Source of the DNA: Odontocerum albicorne
Taxonomy: Eukaryota > Arthropoda > Insecta > Trichoptera > Odontoceridae
Direction of reading: 5' to 3'
DNA: 64,000 nt
Assembly: GCA_949825065.1 (NCBI GenBank)
Contig: OX463845.1
Location: 29,697,315-29,761,314 of the forward strand
Shown here in pieces: positions 1 to 10,700 of this stretch. The translations under genes were made by a program, and so were the position numbers. Positions within the stretch are counted from its first letter, which is position 1. Every line of letters begins with the position of its first letter. Below the pieces are notes generated by a model, which was given only the letters and a program-made list of their open reading frames with translations, was not told where the DNA came from and made no database searches.

Positions 1-214
1 AAATTAATTCTTCTTCATCTGATGACCACCACGTTAATTAGGTCCTGGAATTGTATCTGGGATTTGTAAAACACTATGTGACTCATCAGTCTTTTGATGA
101 ATATTCTTTAATCAGGACGATTTTCTTTTATCTGCCAATTTCTTGTCTTTGTTCTTTGGGCGCATTTCCAGACGTGAGCTGGATAATCTGAAGAAATCAA
201 TGGTTTTAAGAACT

Positions 215-345
215 GTGCTAGAAAGAAGAGGCAAGTGCCAGCAAAATGGAGTGATACGGTGAAGAAATTGACTGGAGAAGCTTATACATAGCCATGCAAA
301 CGGCATGTGACTGAAAAGAGTGATGTGTCGTCGCAACCTACGTCA
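215..345 (+). mobile_element. Fragment of a LINE C-terminus
   Basis: Conceptual translation gives KWSDTVKKLTGEA followed, after a stop, by a stretch that aligns with AMQTACDRKEW-type endings. This is the pattern RW-D-I-K-TG---AA-DR--W found at the C-terminus of many non-LTR endonuclease/reverse-transcriptase proteins, also seen here at 16300-16480 and 26615-26815. Only about 40 codons remain, with at least one stop. The clade cannot be told from so short a piece, and chance similarity is possible. Confidence 0.35.
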
Positions 346-1081
346 TCAACACCCAATGGATCACGACCTTCAAATATGATGACCATATGCCTAATGTACT
401 TCATATTCTGCATCTTAATGAACTAGTTATTTCATATGATATGTTTTTTATAAATAGGACTTTAACCCTCTGAAAAGACATCCGATGGTGATTGTAGAAA
501 AAAAAATACAAAATCAAAAAAATAAACTAAATCCAAAATACAAACAAATAAAATTAAATCAAATAGAAAATGTACTATAAAGAGGTTCTTAATTTGATAT
601 TAAAAAAAATACATGGCATCCCTATTTCGCTGAGGGCTGAAAACAAATATCATGATTTATGGTATGCTCAATTTCGAAAGTCAGTCTGTATATCTTAATG
701 AAATGATTGCTTTAAAAAGAGCGATTGTTTGTCGCTTCAAGTTTCTATGAAATTGAATTATTCAAAAGAAAGTTCAATTGTGATTTCATTCGACTGCTCT
801 TGTGTTGGGAATGAATATCAAAATTATAATTTTAAATCAGCTAAGGTCTAGGGCGTCTAAGCAATCTACACCCATAAACCGCTACTCAATATGCGTTGAC
901 TTATTTCAAACATTGCTTCCTAGCGCAATTAATTTAATGTTTATTAGTGTATATATTTATTAACCAACGGTATAATGTACCTGATAGCACAATATTAAAA
1001 CAAACTAAGTGAGTGCTTTATTCACGACAAAATAAAAAATATAAAAAGAAACAATTACGTAAAAAAAGTAATCGTAATAAA
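346..1081. other. A+T-rich DNA, nothing recognised
   Basis: No coding, tRNA-like or terminal-repeat signal was seen. The stretch is rich in A runs, and reading frames are short and low-complexity. Confidence 0.5.
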
Positions 1082-1177
1082 AAAAATAAACAATACAAAT
1101 TATGTAAGTATACACGTAAATACTCGAGCAAAAATAAACAATACAAATTATGCAAGTATACACGTAAATACTCGAGC
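1082..1177. repeat. 48-bp direct repeat, two copies
   Basis: Two adjacent copies of a 48-bp unit each end in AAATACTCGAGC and differ at about one base (TATGTAAG against TATGCAAG). Near-identity implies a recent local duplication. The flanking A-rich DNA continues the same low-complexity style. Confidence 0.85.
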
Positions 1178-1639
1178 AAAAATACAAAATTATGTACTAT
1201 TCATAATAGTTAACACAATAAGATTATGCTAGTATGACCAGATAAACGCTATGCACTCTACTAGGTGCCTTCTACGAAGCCAATAATCGGTATAACTATT
1301 CACAGTACTGATGAAACGACCAAAAAGTAGAATTGTAAATTATGAAGAAGAAAAAAACAAAGTTTAAAGCTACACTTAGACCTAGTTATTAAGACTCCTG
1401 ACTTCCAACCGAATTGTAGCAAGATTGATTCCTGTTTTAATGAAATGGTTCCAGTCCTGTATTTATTTACTTAAGACATGTTTAAACAACTTTCTTATTG
1501 GTTTGAAGATATTGTCACGTGCAATACACCCGGCTAGAAGATATTTTCACGTGCAACAAGGCTGTACTGTTTACTGTAAGCGTGATATAATAATTCAAAA
1601 GATAACATCCTAACTAAAAATAAACTCGAATCCGTTGTG
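1178..1639. other. Nothing recognised
   Basis: A+T-rich DNA without a supported feature. Two short phrases ending in CACGTGCAA (about 1517 and 1550) resemble each other but form no larger unit. Confidence 0.45.
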
Positions 1640-2900
1640 GAAAAAATCCCTTCCCAAATGCAAAACACACTACAGGAGGCGAGCGCAACAGTCTCATGCG
1701 GCACTGGTGGTGAATCTGCATTCCAATTAACTAAATGCGTGTCAACTAAAGTAGCTCATATATGAAGTGAACGTCAATCTCAGCGATTTTCGCAACGATT
1801 GATGGCGAGATCTTTTTGATTCAACAGAAGTAGACATAAATGTCGGTTTAAAGTAGACAGAAATGTCACTTCTAAAACACTTAAAAAGCCTACCACAAAG
1901 CTAACACATTTACAAAATGACCTAGTTTATACAGACTCGTACAGAGCAGAACTCTTCGCAGATAGCATAGAAAATCAATTCACTAATAGGGATAATCCTC
2001 TTCACATCACGAGAGTCGAGGACAAAGTTCAGCGAATTATATAGATTGACACAATTTATGATTCGATACCGTTCACAACTCCCTACCAAAATAACTAATA
2101 CGATTCAATTCTTCCCTATTAAAAAAGCACTTGCCCCGACTATGAAGGTGCTCGAAAATCTCACCCGGAAGGCATTTGCGCGTTAACCGCAGTCGTCAAC
2201 ACTTAATTACGCCTATCATTTCCCAGAAGCCTGGAAACGCGCAGATGTCACACTTATACCCAACCCCGGCAAAAAACTATCTATTACTGGAAAAACCACA
2301 TGCCTGAAAGCTTCTTACACCAACTTCGCGTTACAAAATCAATTATTTTTGTTTTAACCAAAAACGTCATACGACCGTGATATCCTTGGACGTAAGCAAG
2401 GCCTTCAACAAGGTATAGCACAACTGTCTTCTTTTCTAGCAAGGCTTATTTGGAATACCGAGTCTGATCATAAAACTTGTCCTTTCCCAAAGACAGAACA
2501 TTTAGAATCAAACTAAAAGGAACGTTCTCCATGGCGTAACTTTAGACAAAAACCTAATCTGGCGTAAACGCATCAAGGAAAGAGTTAACTGTGATTCCCG
2601 TGTGATGGCCGCTCTCTACCCGATGCTGGAGAGAAATAACACTCTCAACATGAACAACAAATTGCTGATTTACAAAACGATCATTCTCACCAAAACGCAT
2701 GTCGCACCCATTTGGGGAACGGCAGCAAAAACATGCATTAGAAGAATGCAAATACTGCAGAATTAGAAACCCTTGAACTTGCGTTAAGCGCGCCTCAGTG
2801 GTTCAGCACAAAACTGATCTCAGGCTCTTGATAACTGAGTTCATCTTCTCCTGGGCCGAGCCTTTTTATGAAAACATAATCACCCACCCCGACCCCTCTA
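1640..2900 (+). mobile_element. Degraded Jockey-clade LINE, ORF2 remnant
   Basis: Fragments in shifting plus-strand frames follow the order of a Jockey-type ORF2. About 1880-2040 gives a KPTTKL...VYTDSYRAELFADSIE stretch typical of the endonuclease-RT linker. About 2220-2290 gives a PNPGK-like motif. About 2375-2430 gives ISLDVSKAFNKV*HNCL, the RT motif A region with its catalytic Asp. About 2540-2750 gives GVTLDKNLIWRK, then NNKLLIYKTI and HVAPIWGTA, the RT-thumb/C-terminal block. The same block is better preserved at 40700-40800. Many stops and frameshifts make this an old, dead copy without a clear 3' tail. Confidence 0.75.
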
Positions 2901-3580
2901 TTAGCCCTTTTAATCCGAGCATATTTTGGCAAAAAAATAGTAAGTAGTTTATATTTTATTTTTATCTCAGTTAATATTTAGTTTTAAATGCATTCTTTTA
3001 AAAGTGAATGATTCTCAAAGGTTAAAAAATATATATTCAACATAAAAACTTGTAGGAAAACTTTGAGGCCGATGATCGGCCCCGTGGGATTTTTCCAATA
3101 AACCAGTTGGGGCCGATGATCGCCCCGTGGGATTAAAAGGGTTAACCTACTAACTGATTATGACATAACAGCCCAGAACATCCGCAAACGCCATAAATAA
3201 TCCATCAAATTAAGCAGCCAGCAGTTAAATTAAGCAAATATAATATAATGATTCTCATATACGAGTAATTTCATATACGAGTACATATTCATGTAATAAT
3301 TGTTACAATCTCTGGGGGTAGCAGTTGCAACAGATTCTTCAACATCTATCAAATATTCATGATTTGCTGAATCAGCTAGCTAGCATATTTTGCGCACAAA
3401 ATCTAATTTTTGAAAGAACTTCTTAGATGGAATTCATTAAAAAAGAATATGACGGTAGAAAAGAATATCACGCACTTCCTGCGTCTTGTGGAGGCTTACG
3501 TTGTCCAACATTAACCACACTTCCTTAAAATTAACCACACTTTGTAGTTACATCGTTGAAATATAATTGTTTTAACTTGT
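2901..3580. repeat. A+T-rich DNA with a duplicated G+C-rich motif
   Basis: Mostly featureless. At 3067-3090 and 3111-3133 a 23-24 bp phrase starting GGCCGATGATCG and ending CCCCGTGGGAT occurs twice, about 44 bp apart. The first copy contains a near-perfect 15-bp palindrome. Nothing else is recognised. Confidence 0.5.
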
Positions 3581-3683
3581 TAACAAAAGGGTGACTTTGA
3601 TTTGCAAAATGTTGAATTAGATTTGCAAAAGGTTGAATTTGATTTGTAAAGGGGTGAATTTGAAGTGCAAATGGTTGAATTTT
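3581..3683. repeat. 21-bp tandem repeat, four to five copies
   Basis: The unit GATTTGCAAAAGGTTGAATT (plus one base) recurs with a 21-bp period and increasing divergence at both ends. Since 21 is a multiple of three, each copy encodes a DLQKVEF-like heptad, but a stop interrupts the third copy and no start or larger ORF encloses it. I treat it as a minisatellite. Confidence 0.75.
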
Positions 3684-3960
3684 AAGTTCAAAACTTTTAG
3701 TGTTTATTTTTTTACTTTAACAGTGACAGCACAAATCGTCCTAGTGTGGGTGGATTGTCTACGTGCATATTAAAAAAAAATTAATAAGTACATTAAAGTG
3801 AATAATCCAAATAACATGCAAGTTAAGATTGTGTTGAAAATGTTATACTAAGAAACTAAGAGAATAATAATTATTTATAAGGATTTTCCATGGTTTTTAA
3901 ATTAAAAATAATTTGATACATTTGTTACAAGTGCTTGCAAATTATAAATGTATTATGATT
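3684..3960. other. Nothing recognised
   Basis: A+T-rich, low-complexity DNA. Confidence 0.4.
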
Positions 3961-4740
3961 ATAGAGGGTGACTAATTAAAGACCAGAAGATGTAAAATGT
4001 GAAGAACTTATGAAAAAAAATCAATTTCAAAAATATATATTTCATGGATTTTTTAACTATGTACGAGTATAACAAATAAAATCTCTCAAACGTCTCCCCC
4101 CCTCCTCCCCCCTGGCCCTCACATTCTTTTGCTCGCAAATACGAACTTTTTCAAGAGCATTTTCCATGGTTGAACGTATTGTGTTTCGTTTGTTCTCATA
4201 TGAGTATACACGCTCCTTCAAGTATTCCTAAGAGATGAAGTCCGGGCCATCAAATCTGGCGAATAGGGAGGCCAAGCAAAAATCTTCCTTTCGTAGAAAT
4301 ATTATAACCAAAAAATAAAATATTATAACCTGTACCACAAAAACTCCATAGTAACTGTGACAGTATACTCAGTGACTCCTTTCTGTTGAAAACATACGCT
4401 GGAATTATTTTCGATCTTCGGGGGTAAAAAAATCAATTAGGTATATTTCTGTGTACTCGTACCTAGCTGGTGATGGTTTGTGCGGGACCTTCCGCGTTAT
4501 TAAAAATATACGGGCCAATAACTCGACTGATCAAACACCACACCAGATAGTACATCTAACGGGGTGTAATGGAAGCTGATTCATTTTCATAAGATTCTCA
4601 GTACCCTGGATGAGCAATTTTGTTTATTAAAAATGAGCTTCATCATTCATTATCAGATCGTTTAAAAATCATCTGTCCGTTAAGATGAAAATGAGCTTCG
4701 TCATTCATTATCAGATTGTTTAAAAAATAATCTTTTTACC
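3961..4740 (-). mobile_element. Tc3-like (IS630/Tc1/mariner) transposase remnant
   Basis: Minus-strand translation gives, in order, a LIMNDEAHF block (about 4640-4600), PLHPVRCTIWCGV with an I/LAPLYFN follow-on (about 4560-4480), then WPPYSPDLM near 4270 and a KRSVYSYENKRNTIRSTMENALEKV tail to about 4140. These match the catalytic region of Tc3-like transposases from arthropods: DEAHF holds the first Asp and WPPYSPDL precedes the last catalytic residue. Frameshifts and stops are frequent. The left edge AGGGTGACTAATTAAAG (3965) resembles the inverted-repeat end of the relic at 55357. The right end was not located. Confidence 0.7.
4629..4730. repeat. Direct duplication inside the Tc3-like relic
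   Basis: About 40 bp containing AAAATGAGCTTC-TCATTCATT is repeated 57 bp downstream with two or three substitutions. It duplicates the DEAHF-coding part of the transposase fossil, so it arose after or during decay of that element. Confidence 0.7.
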
Positions 4741-5201
4741 TAATATAATATTCAAGACGAATTGCATATATGATATACGATTAGCTGATAATAATCCAGG
4801 TTCGTGTATCGTTTGTACTTAGTAAGGAAGCATTAGAAATGAGTAATTTTAGTTGTAATTAATTATCTGAAAATGCCTAGCCAGGCAGAACGACAACAAA
4901 TAAATACAGATGGGTCCTCGTGTACACTCTCCCGCAGTGCCTCCACTGCAACCTTACTCGTAGAGCAGACAGTATGACGACCATCGTTCTTATCATGTTT
5001 TTATCAAAATAGCCTTTACAGTTCACGCGTTAAAAAAATCAATAATTTGACCCGTTGTTGAGAATTGAAAGTTGCCATTTTAAATATTTCCAAGAAAGCT
5101 TAATATTTTGTATAAAATACAAATATTAAAAAAAATGCATTTTTCAAGTTACTCAGTCTTTCCTGAGCCACTCGGTACATTTAATTACACGTATCTAAAT
5201 T
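4741..5201. other. Nothing recognised
   Basis: Probably the decayed remainder of the preceding transposon, with no motif I can defend. Confidence 0.35.
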
Positions 5202-5540
5202 AAAACATAAGGCGCAATTCAACAATGCCTATTAAATAAAAACAAGTATAAAACATAAGGCACAATTCAACAATGCCTATTAAAGAAAAACAAGTATATA
5301 ATTATAAAATTAAAACATAAGGCGCAATTCAACAATGCCTATTAAAGAAAAACAAGTATATAATTATAAAATTAAAACATAAGGCGCAATTCAACAATGC
5401 TTATTAAAGAAAAACAAGTATATAATTATAAAATTAAAACATAAGGCGCAATTCAACAATGCCTATTAAAGAAAAACAAGTATAAAACATAAGGTACAAT
5501 TCAACAATGCATATTAAATAAAAACAAGTATATAATTATA
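5202..5540. repeat. 62/48-bp tandem repeat, six copies
   Basis: Six copies begin AAAACATAAGGCGCAATTCA. Four carry the 14-bp spacer ATAATTATAAAATT or a close version of it (62-bp unit) and two lack it (48-bp unit). The copies differ by single substitutions only. The pattern points to unequal exchange plus loss of the spacer in some units. It lies immediately left of a LINE-E insertion. Confidence 0.9.
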
Positions 5541-5654
5541 ACATTTTCTTAAATTAATGAATACATTTAAAATACAAACATTTTTCAAAAATATATGCTC
5601 TAAGATTTCCACCCTGTTTTCCACTAGTCAAAAAAATATTTCCAAGTTGTTGGG

Positions 5655-6185
5655 TTGGATTAATTGATGACCAACGATAACCAACGCAAAAGATGAAACT
5701 AGCTATATGTGGGAGTGATACGTGGACGTAGAAAAGACTGAAAGGCGCTGAATAAATGCTGTAGAAACGCGTGCACTGACAAAAAATACATGGGGTGATA
5801 ATGTATGACAGAATACGGAATAAAGTTATTAGAAACGAATGTGAACTTAAGGCTGATGTATTAAATAAGACGAAGAAGAAGCACTGTGTGATGGTTTGAG
5901 CATGTAGAACGAATGAATGAAAAATAACTAAGAAAACAAATATACAGTGCAAATATGAGTAGAAAACAGTACAGAAGAAGACCAAGAAAAGTATGGTTGT
6001 ATCAAGTGAATAATATTTTAAAAGGAGGAAATGTTAAAATTCAGAGAAATCGTAGGGGTTGGTATGAGAAGTGAATGGAAGTAAAAGAGGCGTAAAATGA
6101 CTACCGCGATAGAAAAGTCTAGCGCTCTATCATCTCTGCCTACCCCGACAGATAAGTGGTTCAATGATATGTATGTATGCTATAA
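5655..6185 (+). mobile_element. LINE-E 3'-end fragment
   Basis: Plus-strand pieces read Y-GSDTW, RALRRIHGV-MYDRIRNKVIRNE, LKADVLNKT and RPRKVW, the C-terminus of the endonuclease/reverse-transcriptase protein of family LINE-E. The last 60 bp include a CTGCCTACCCCGACAG signature shared, usually in reverse, by the other LINE-E 3' ends here. The copy is 5'-truncated and has frameshifts. A long antisense reading frame over it is a shadow. Confidence 0.75.
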
Positions 6186-6689
6186 AACTAGTGAGAAATA
6201 TAATTTAAACAGTATCATTTATTACGATTTATACAAGTTATGCAGAAATGTACTGATGTTAATTGTGAATCATTTTTATATTCATTTCAAGTTAAGTATT
6301 TTAAATCGCTCTTCAACATCATTATTACCAAATGCATAATGCTAATCTATATATTTGTAATTATGTTAATTTGATGTCTTGACTGACACCTTTGAACATA
6401 AACGAGTTTATAAAATAAAGACTTATTAATTACTCTTATTTACTTGCGAAGTTGCGTGCAAAGTGCAGCGAAAACCGACATTTTTATTACATAAAAAAAA
6501 TATCCCTCTAGTGTATGCTATTTTCCTAATTGCTTATACCTTGTTTTGAAAAGGTTGTGTATATTCAATATAAAATAACATGGTGAGCGCAAGATATATT
6601 GAGGGAGAGAAAAATCAAATTCTAATGGTTTTTATTACAGTATACGAGTAGTGTCATTATTGTTCTATTTTATTAATACTTATTGTTGT
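6186..6689. other. Nothing recognised
   Basis: A+T-rich DNA. AATAAAG with following T-rich sequence at about 6413 could be a decayed polyadenylation signal but is not tied to a gene. Confidence 0.35.
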
Positions 6690-7010
6690 TAATCCCTCAC
6701 TTAGTCGGAAGACAATATGGTCATCGGCTCCAGTAATCGAGCCTACAGATTAAGAATCACTGAAGTAGGCAAGTAACTCACAGTTCGCCATTTTGCATGT
6801 TGGAAATACTGCCGCACGTAAGCTGGCAACAACACTCGCACATGTATAGCGCGTACGAATGTTGTTACTAGACGAGCTCTTTAACCAGACTGAGACCCAT
6901 TGTTTTTAAGGTACTATTAGGAATCGAACTCGAAAGCCCCGGATTGAAGACAAGTGGCTTACCAATTCGCCGTCATTGCTGGGCCTCGTAGTCGAGGATG
7001 CAAAGTTGGA
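6690..7010 (-). mobile_element. SINE-B (tRNA-headed), minus orientation
   Basis: Read on the minus strand, 6990 to 6910 is tRNA-like. A D-arm/box A-like stretch ends in AATTGGTAAG and a box B-like GAGTTCGATTCC follows. The body (6705-6900) contains GTAGGCAAGTAACTCACAG and TTTAACCAGACTGAGACCC, shared with copies at 8530, 24010, 24436, 35535 and 47310. SINEs of this type are transcribed by RNA polymerase III from the internal boxes and mobilised by a LINE. Not a working tRNA gene, since the acceptor ends do not pair. Confidence 0.65.
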
Positions 7011-7134
7011 AGGAAAGCGTCCAAGTTAAATAATTTTGCAAGTCAGAGGGGGAGACCTATATCCAACCGTCGACCCAGAACCGCTATTGAAGATTCTAAG
7101 ACTATAACATAATATAGATGTACCGTTATATTGG

Positions 7135-7665
7135 TGATACAAATATACATATCATCACGCCACAATCTTTAGGGGGTAGGCAAAGAGAACAGATCTTAAT
7201 TTTTTTCATCTAAGCACACAACTTTCGCCTCCTCCACATTCTCGTCGTCATGTATAATTTTGTATTGTATTACACCTGTTGGGAACAACCGGTTGGGCAT
7301 AATGCCATGTGGCAATATCTTCCAATCAATCAGAAAGTTGTTTTAGAGGCCTTAAGTGAAAACCAGACGGGAATCCTTTTAAAAAAATGTTGGGTTCCAA
7401 CGGGAATCAAACCCGCAACACACTTCTCACTTTACATTCTTTCAAAATCAGGTACATTTGATATAACCATGTTTTCCTCGGTTTGCCTCTTACACGCACA
7501 TCTTACACTTCTGATTTGTATACTCGCTTAGTCTTTCTTTCTCTCCACATCTCCAAACCATTTAAAAGCTCCTTTCTTCACCTTAATTGAAATATCCCTT
7601 TCGTCCATGCATTCATTTCTGATGTCGTTCCACCTTCTTCCATGCGTATTGGTAATGATCGAAAA
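7135..7665 (-). mobile_element. LINE-E 3'-end fragment, interrupted by a SINE
   Basis: The left part (7135-7250) has the reverse LINE-E 3' end, with ATCATCACGCC followed by GGGGTAGGCAAAGAG and a CGCCTCCTCCACATTC phrase. The right part (7440-7665) continues the same family with CTCCACATCTCCAAACCATTT, the reverse of the W-GHVER region. The two halves are separated by a SINE-A copy, so the LINE inserted first. Reading frames are destroyed. Confidence 0.65.
7250..7440 (-). mobile_element. SINE-A (tRNA-headed), nested in LINE-E
   Basis: The body phrases ATGCCATGTGGCAATATCTT and GGCCTTAAGTGAAAACCAGAC and the reverse tRNA-like part with CGGGAATCAAACCCGCAAC define family SINE-A. Related copies lie at 16965, 19570 (plus), 26816, 38025, 46465, 56805, 62030 and 62255 (plus). 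The tRNA orientation is minus here. It splits a LINE-E fragment, which gives the relative age. Confidence 0.65.
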
Positions 7666-7975
7666 TCCAGATTTTGATATTTCTAAAATACATGTATATG
7701 GTATAAGAGTTGTGATTTCTATTTACGAGTACAAATCAAAGACTAAAGAGCGAATATAATAATCTCCGAGAGTCTAATGTTGCTTACAAATGTCAATATT
7801 TTGTATTGTCTGCATCAAAAATACTGCACTAAAAGGGTCAAATTATATGCACATTGCCTTTTGTCGGTTGCTACAGAGAGTTGGTTAATAAGCGAACTTT
7901 CTAAACCATTCTTTGAAAAGGCTTTTATGGCGGAGTCATCATAGAAGTGCGACCTCCTTTCTTTGCAATAAAAAT

Positions 7976-8480
7976 AAGTTAGTGTTTATTGCACTTCGAG
8001 AGTTGATTCGATATACTCGTAAAATAAGATACAACATAGTGAGTTGTGTCGGAATCTTGAAAATATGCATTTATTTTAAATATGTATAATAAAGTATCGG
8101 CTGTCCTAGACTTTTGTACATAATTGATTCCTGAAAATGTATACGAAAGTAGAACAATATAATTATTAGTTAGTGTTTAATGCACTTCGGGAGTTGATTC
8201 GATAGAGAAAATAAGATTTGGTACCTGGATAAACGGTGAGTTATGTCGGAACCTTAAAAATACGCATTTGTTTTTAATAATTTACTGTCGAGTACGGGTA
8301 GTCCGCTCTCCCGCTATATACTCGTAAAATAAGATACGGTACCTGAATGGACGATGAGTTATGTGGGAATCTTAACGATGTACATTTGTTTTTAATCATT
8401 TACAGTCGAGTACAGGTAGTCCTTTATTTTCGTACATAATTGATCTCCGAAAATATATACGAATGTTTAATGTACGAAAC
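7976..8480. repeat. Irregular tandem array, units of about 120-190 bp
   Basis: Phrases such as GCACTTCG-GAGTTGATTCGATA, CTCGTAAAATAAGATAC and GTGAGTT-TGTCGGAA recur starting near 7979, 8169 and (partial) 8318. The units differ by substitutions and by block deletions. Two units carry the octamer TACTCGTA. Origin unknown; no coding capacity. Confidence 0.7.
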
Positions 8481-8529
8481 TAAAGCAAAACAAAAAAAAT
8501 ATGAAAAGGCATGTTTTAAAATATTTATT

Positions 8530-8733
8530 TTAGAACACGCCTTTGGACTCAATAATCGAGCATTCGGATTTCAAATCTGACAATACTATCACATTTAAAG
8601 AAACTGCAACCCTATTGCCAGATTAACACGTTAACCAGACTGAACCCTCTTTTTTATTATTCTGGGCACCAACAGGAATCGAGCAAGCAACTCTCAGAAG
8701 GCAAGCATTGTACTAACTACGCAACGAAGGTTC
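8530..8733 (-). mobile_element. SINE-B fragment, minus orientation
   Basis: Body phrases AACCAGACTGAACCCTC and CAATAATCGAGC and a reverse tRNA-like end (GGAATCGAGCAAGCAACTC, then ACTACGCAACGAAGG) match the SINE-B pattern. The hAT MITE at 8742 inserted at its left-hand (head) edge. Confidence 0.6.
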
Positions 8734-8741
8734 GTTTAGTT

Positions 8742-9485
8742 CAAGAGTTCCCAAAGTCGTCGATATCGACCCCCTGGGGTCGATTTAATTTTTTTAGAGG
8801 TCGATAGTTTCAATAAAAAAAAATGGGTTCGACGACAGCAAAAATAGACCCTCTTACAACTGCTGTTTGTTTGTTACTTTAAAATATCTATGATTCCAAT
8901 AGGTACCTAATTAAGAAGTAAAATAATTCAAAAGAAAACTTTTTTGATAAAAACACAGTACATACTAAACTTGTGAACGAAAAGGTAAAATGTGTCATTA
9001 AAAGTCAATTTTTTTGCTTTAATTTTCCTCAGCGCAGATTTCAATAACTGTTGCAAAAGATAATGCCATAATCCGTAGTCCTTTTATATTTTTCAATCGT
9101 TAATTACAAATGATTAAAATGAAAAGTTTAACATCTATAGTTCGGTAATTCTAGGATGAGTCCTGTGACAGCTCACAAATTTGTCCCAATACAACCTTGT
9201 AACGATGTTCAGTAATTTTAATTATTTTATCAACTTTAATATAAGCCTCAATTCTAATAAATAGCAAGTTATTTAGGTAAATGCATTACATAAGGTTGTA
9301 TTGGGGCAAATTTGTAAGTTGTCACAGGACTCATCCTAGAATTTCCGAACTATAGGGAAATATTTAATATCGAGTACTGTACTAACTTATTAATTTGAGT
9401 AAGTAAAGTAAACGACTAGGGGGTCGACGGTCTTAAAAGTTTTCGGTAAAGGGGTCTGCGGACGAAAAAAGTTTGGGAACTCTTG
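8742..9485. mobile_element. hAT-type MITE with 8-bp target duplication
   Basis: The ends are imperfect inverted repeats: CAAGAGTTCCCAAA on the left and its complement TTTGGGAACTCTTG on the right. Exact 8-bp direct repeats GTTTAGTT flank it at 8734-8741 and 9486-9493. An 8-bp duplication and a terminal sequence of this kind are hallmarks of hAT DNA transposons. Subterminal G+C-rich phrases (GTCGACCCC-type) are also inverted. No transposase ORF exists, so it is non-autonomous and was moved in trans. A second MITE sits inside it. Confidence 0.9.
9136..9354. mobile_element. TA-flanked MITE nested in the hAT MITE
   Basis: A roughly 65-bp inverted repeat starts TATAGTTCGGTAATTCTAGG on the left and ends with its near-complement CCTAGAATTTCCGAACTATA on the right, leaving about 90 bp between the arms. 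TA at both edges fits a Tc1/mariner-type 2-bp target duplication. The arms are highly similar, so it is younger than its host element. Confidence 0.8.
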
Positions 9486-9721
9486 GTTTAGTTAGTAAAA
9501 TGCTTTGCCATAAATAAGACAGAAACATAGGTATTCAAGAATGCTAAGTATAATCATAAAATTAGTTACTGAGATGTATTATCAATAAAGTTGAGATGTG
9601 TCAGTACTTCAATCTGGTATTTTTTTTATAGTACAGCTAGGCAACTGTGGGTTTTTTTCCAATATCGATCATTTAACCTCGTAGATTAAAAGAAATAACT
9701 AGTTAAATGCACTAAACTCAA

Positions 9722-10700
9722 TTAGTCAATAGTAAATGTTATATTGCCTCTAAATAGGGAACTTATGGAATGGTTTGAAATTACTGAAGGCGTAAAGCAA
9801 GGAGGTTTGATGTAACCTTGGTTGTTTAATCTATTTGTAGAAGCATATGTGCGCGATTTAGAAGATAATGGGAAAGGGGTAAGAATGAGTGAAATAAATG
9901 TGTGTGGACTTCTGTATGCAGATGATATGGTAATGCTTGCTGAAAATAAAGGCGATTTAAGAGATATGATAAGTGAGATGTATAACAGATGTCTTGTAAA
10001 AGGTTTGAAAATAAATGTAGTGAAAGCAAAGGTCATAGTTATAGAAAAAGATGGCGTAAATAGTGAGTGTTATGTATTAATTAACTGGAATACGTTGATG
10101 AGTTATTTTATCCGGGCAGTATGTTTAAGGGTAGCGATAGGGAACAAGGTAAACGGAGCACTCAATGTAATAAACAACAACTGCGCTATATCAAAAATAG
10201 CAAATATTACAATACGTATTAATGTATTGGTACCCGTCTCGACGCATAGGAGTGAAACTTGGATTTGGCAAAAGACGGATAAAAGTAAGATTAATGCTGT
10301 GGAGATGCGTGTACTAAGACAATTTTATGGAGTGTCTATGTATGCAAGAAGGGGAAATGAATGCATAGATAAAATTGTTGTTGTTTTTTTTAAAGTAAGA
10401 AGAATAAAGGAGCTTTAAGATAGTTTGGACATGTGGAGAGAATGAATGACTAAATGAGTATACAAGTCAGAAGTGTATGGTGTACGTGGAAGATTTAGAC
10501 CGAGGAAAACATGGATCAAGCGAATCAGATTTTGAAAGAAGGTCAAGTGAGAAATATGTAAAATAAAAGATTGTGCATGACGAGATGTATGAATGTGGAG
10601 GAGGGGAAAGCTGTGTGCTTGAATAGTCGGTGTGTGGAGATAAATTCTCTCTGCTGTGATGATATGTATGTATGGTATGTAAATATACAAGAAGGAAATA
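9722..10700 (+). mobile_element. LINE-E, reverse transcriptase and C-terminus
   Basis: This is the longest LINE-E copy. From 9760 one frame reads VKQGGLM*PWLFNLFVE (RT motif B region), then LLYADDMVMLAEN at about 9910-9950. YADD is the RT catalytic motif C. GLKINVVKAKVIVIEKDG follows. From 10210 the frame gives LVPVSTHRSETW and then EMRVLRQFYGV. Downstream, FGHVERMND lies in another frame (about 10427) and the 3' end is near 10690. It lacks the endonuclease and RT motifs 1-A, so it is 5'-truncated, with a stop at 9816 and later frameshifts. Confidence 0.8.

Noticed and set aside
5554..5985. 143-codon minus-strand frame
   Set aside because: Antisense shadow of a plus-strand LINE-E C-terminus. 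The same shadow with similar residues appears at 45713-46120.
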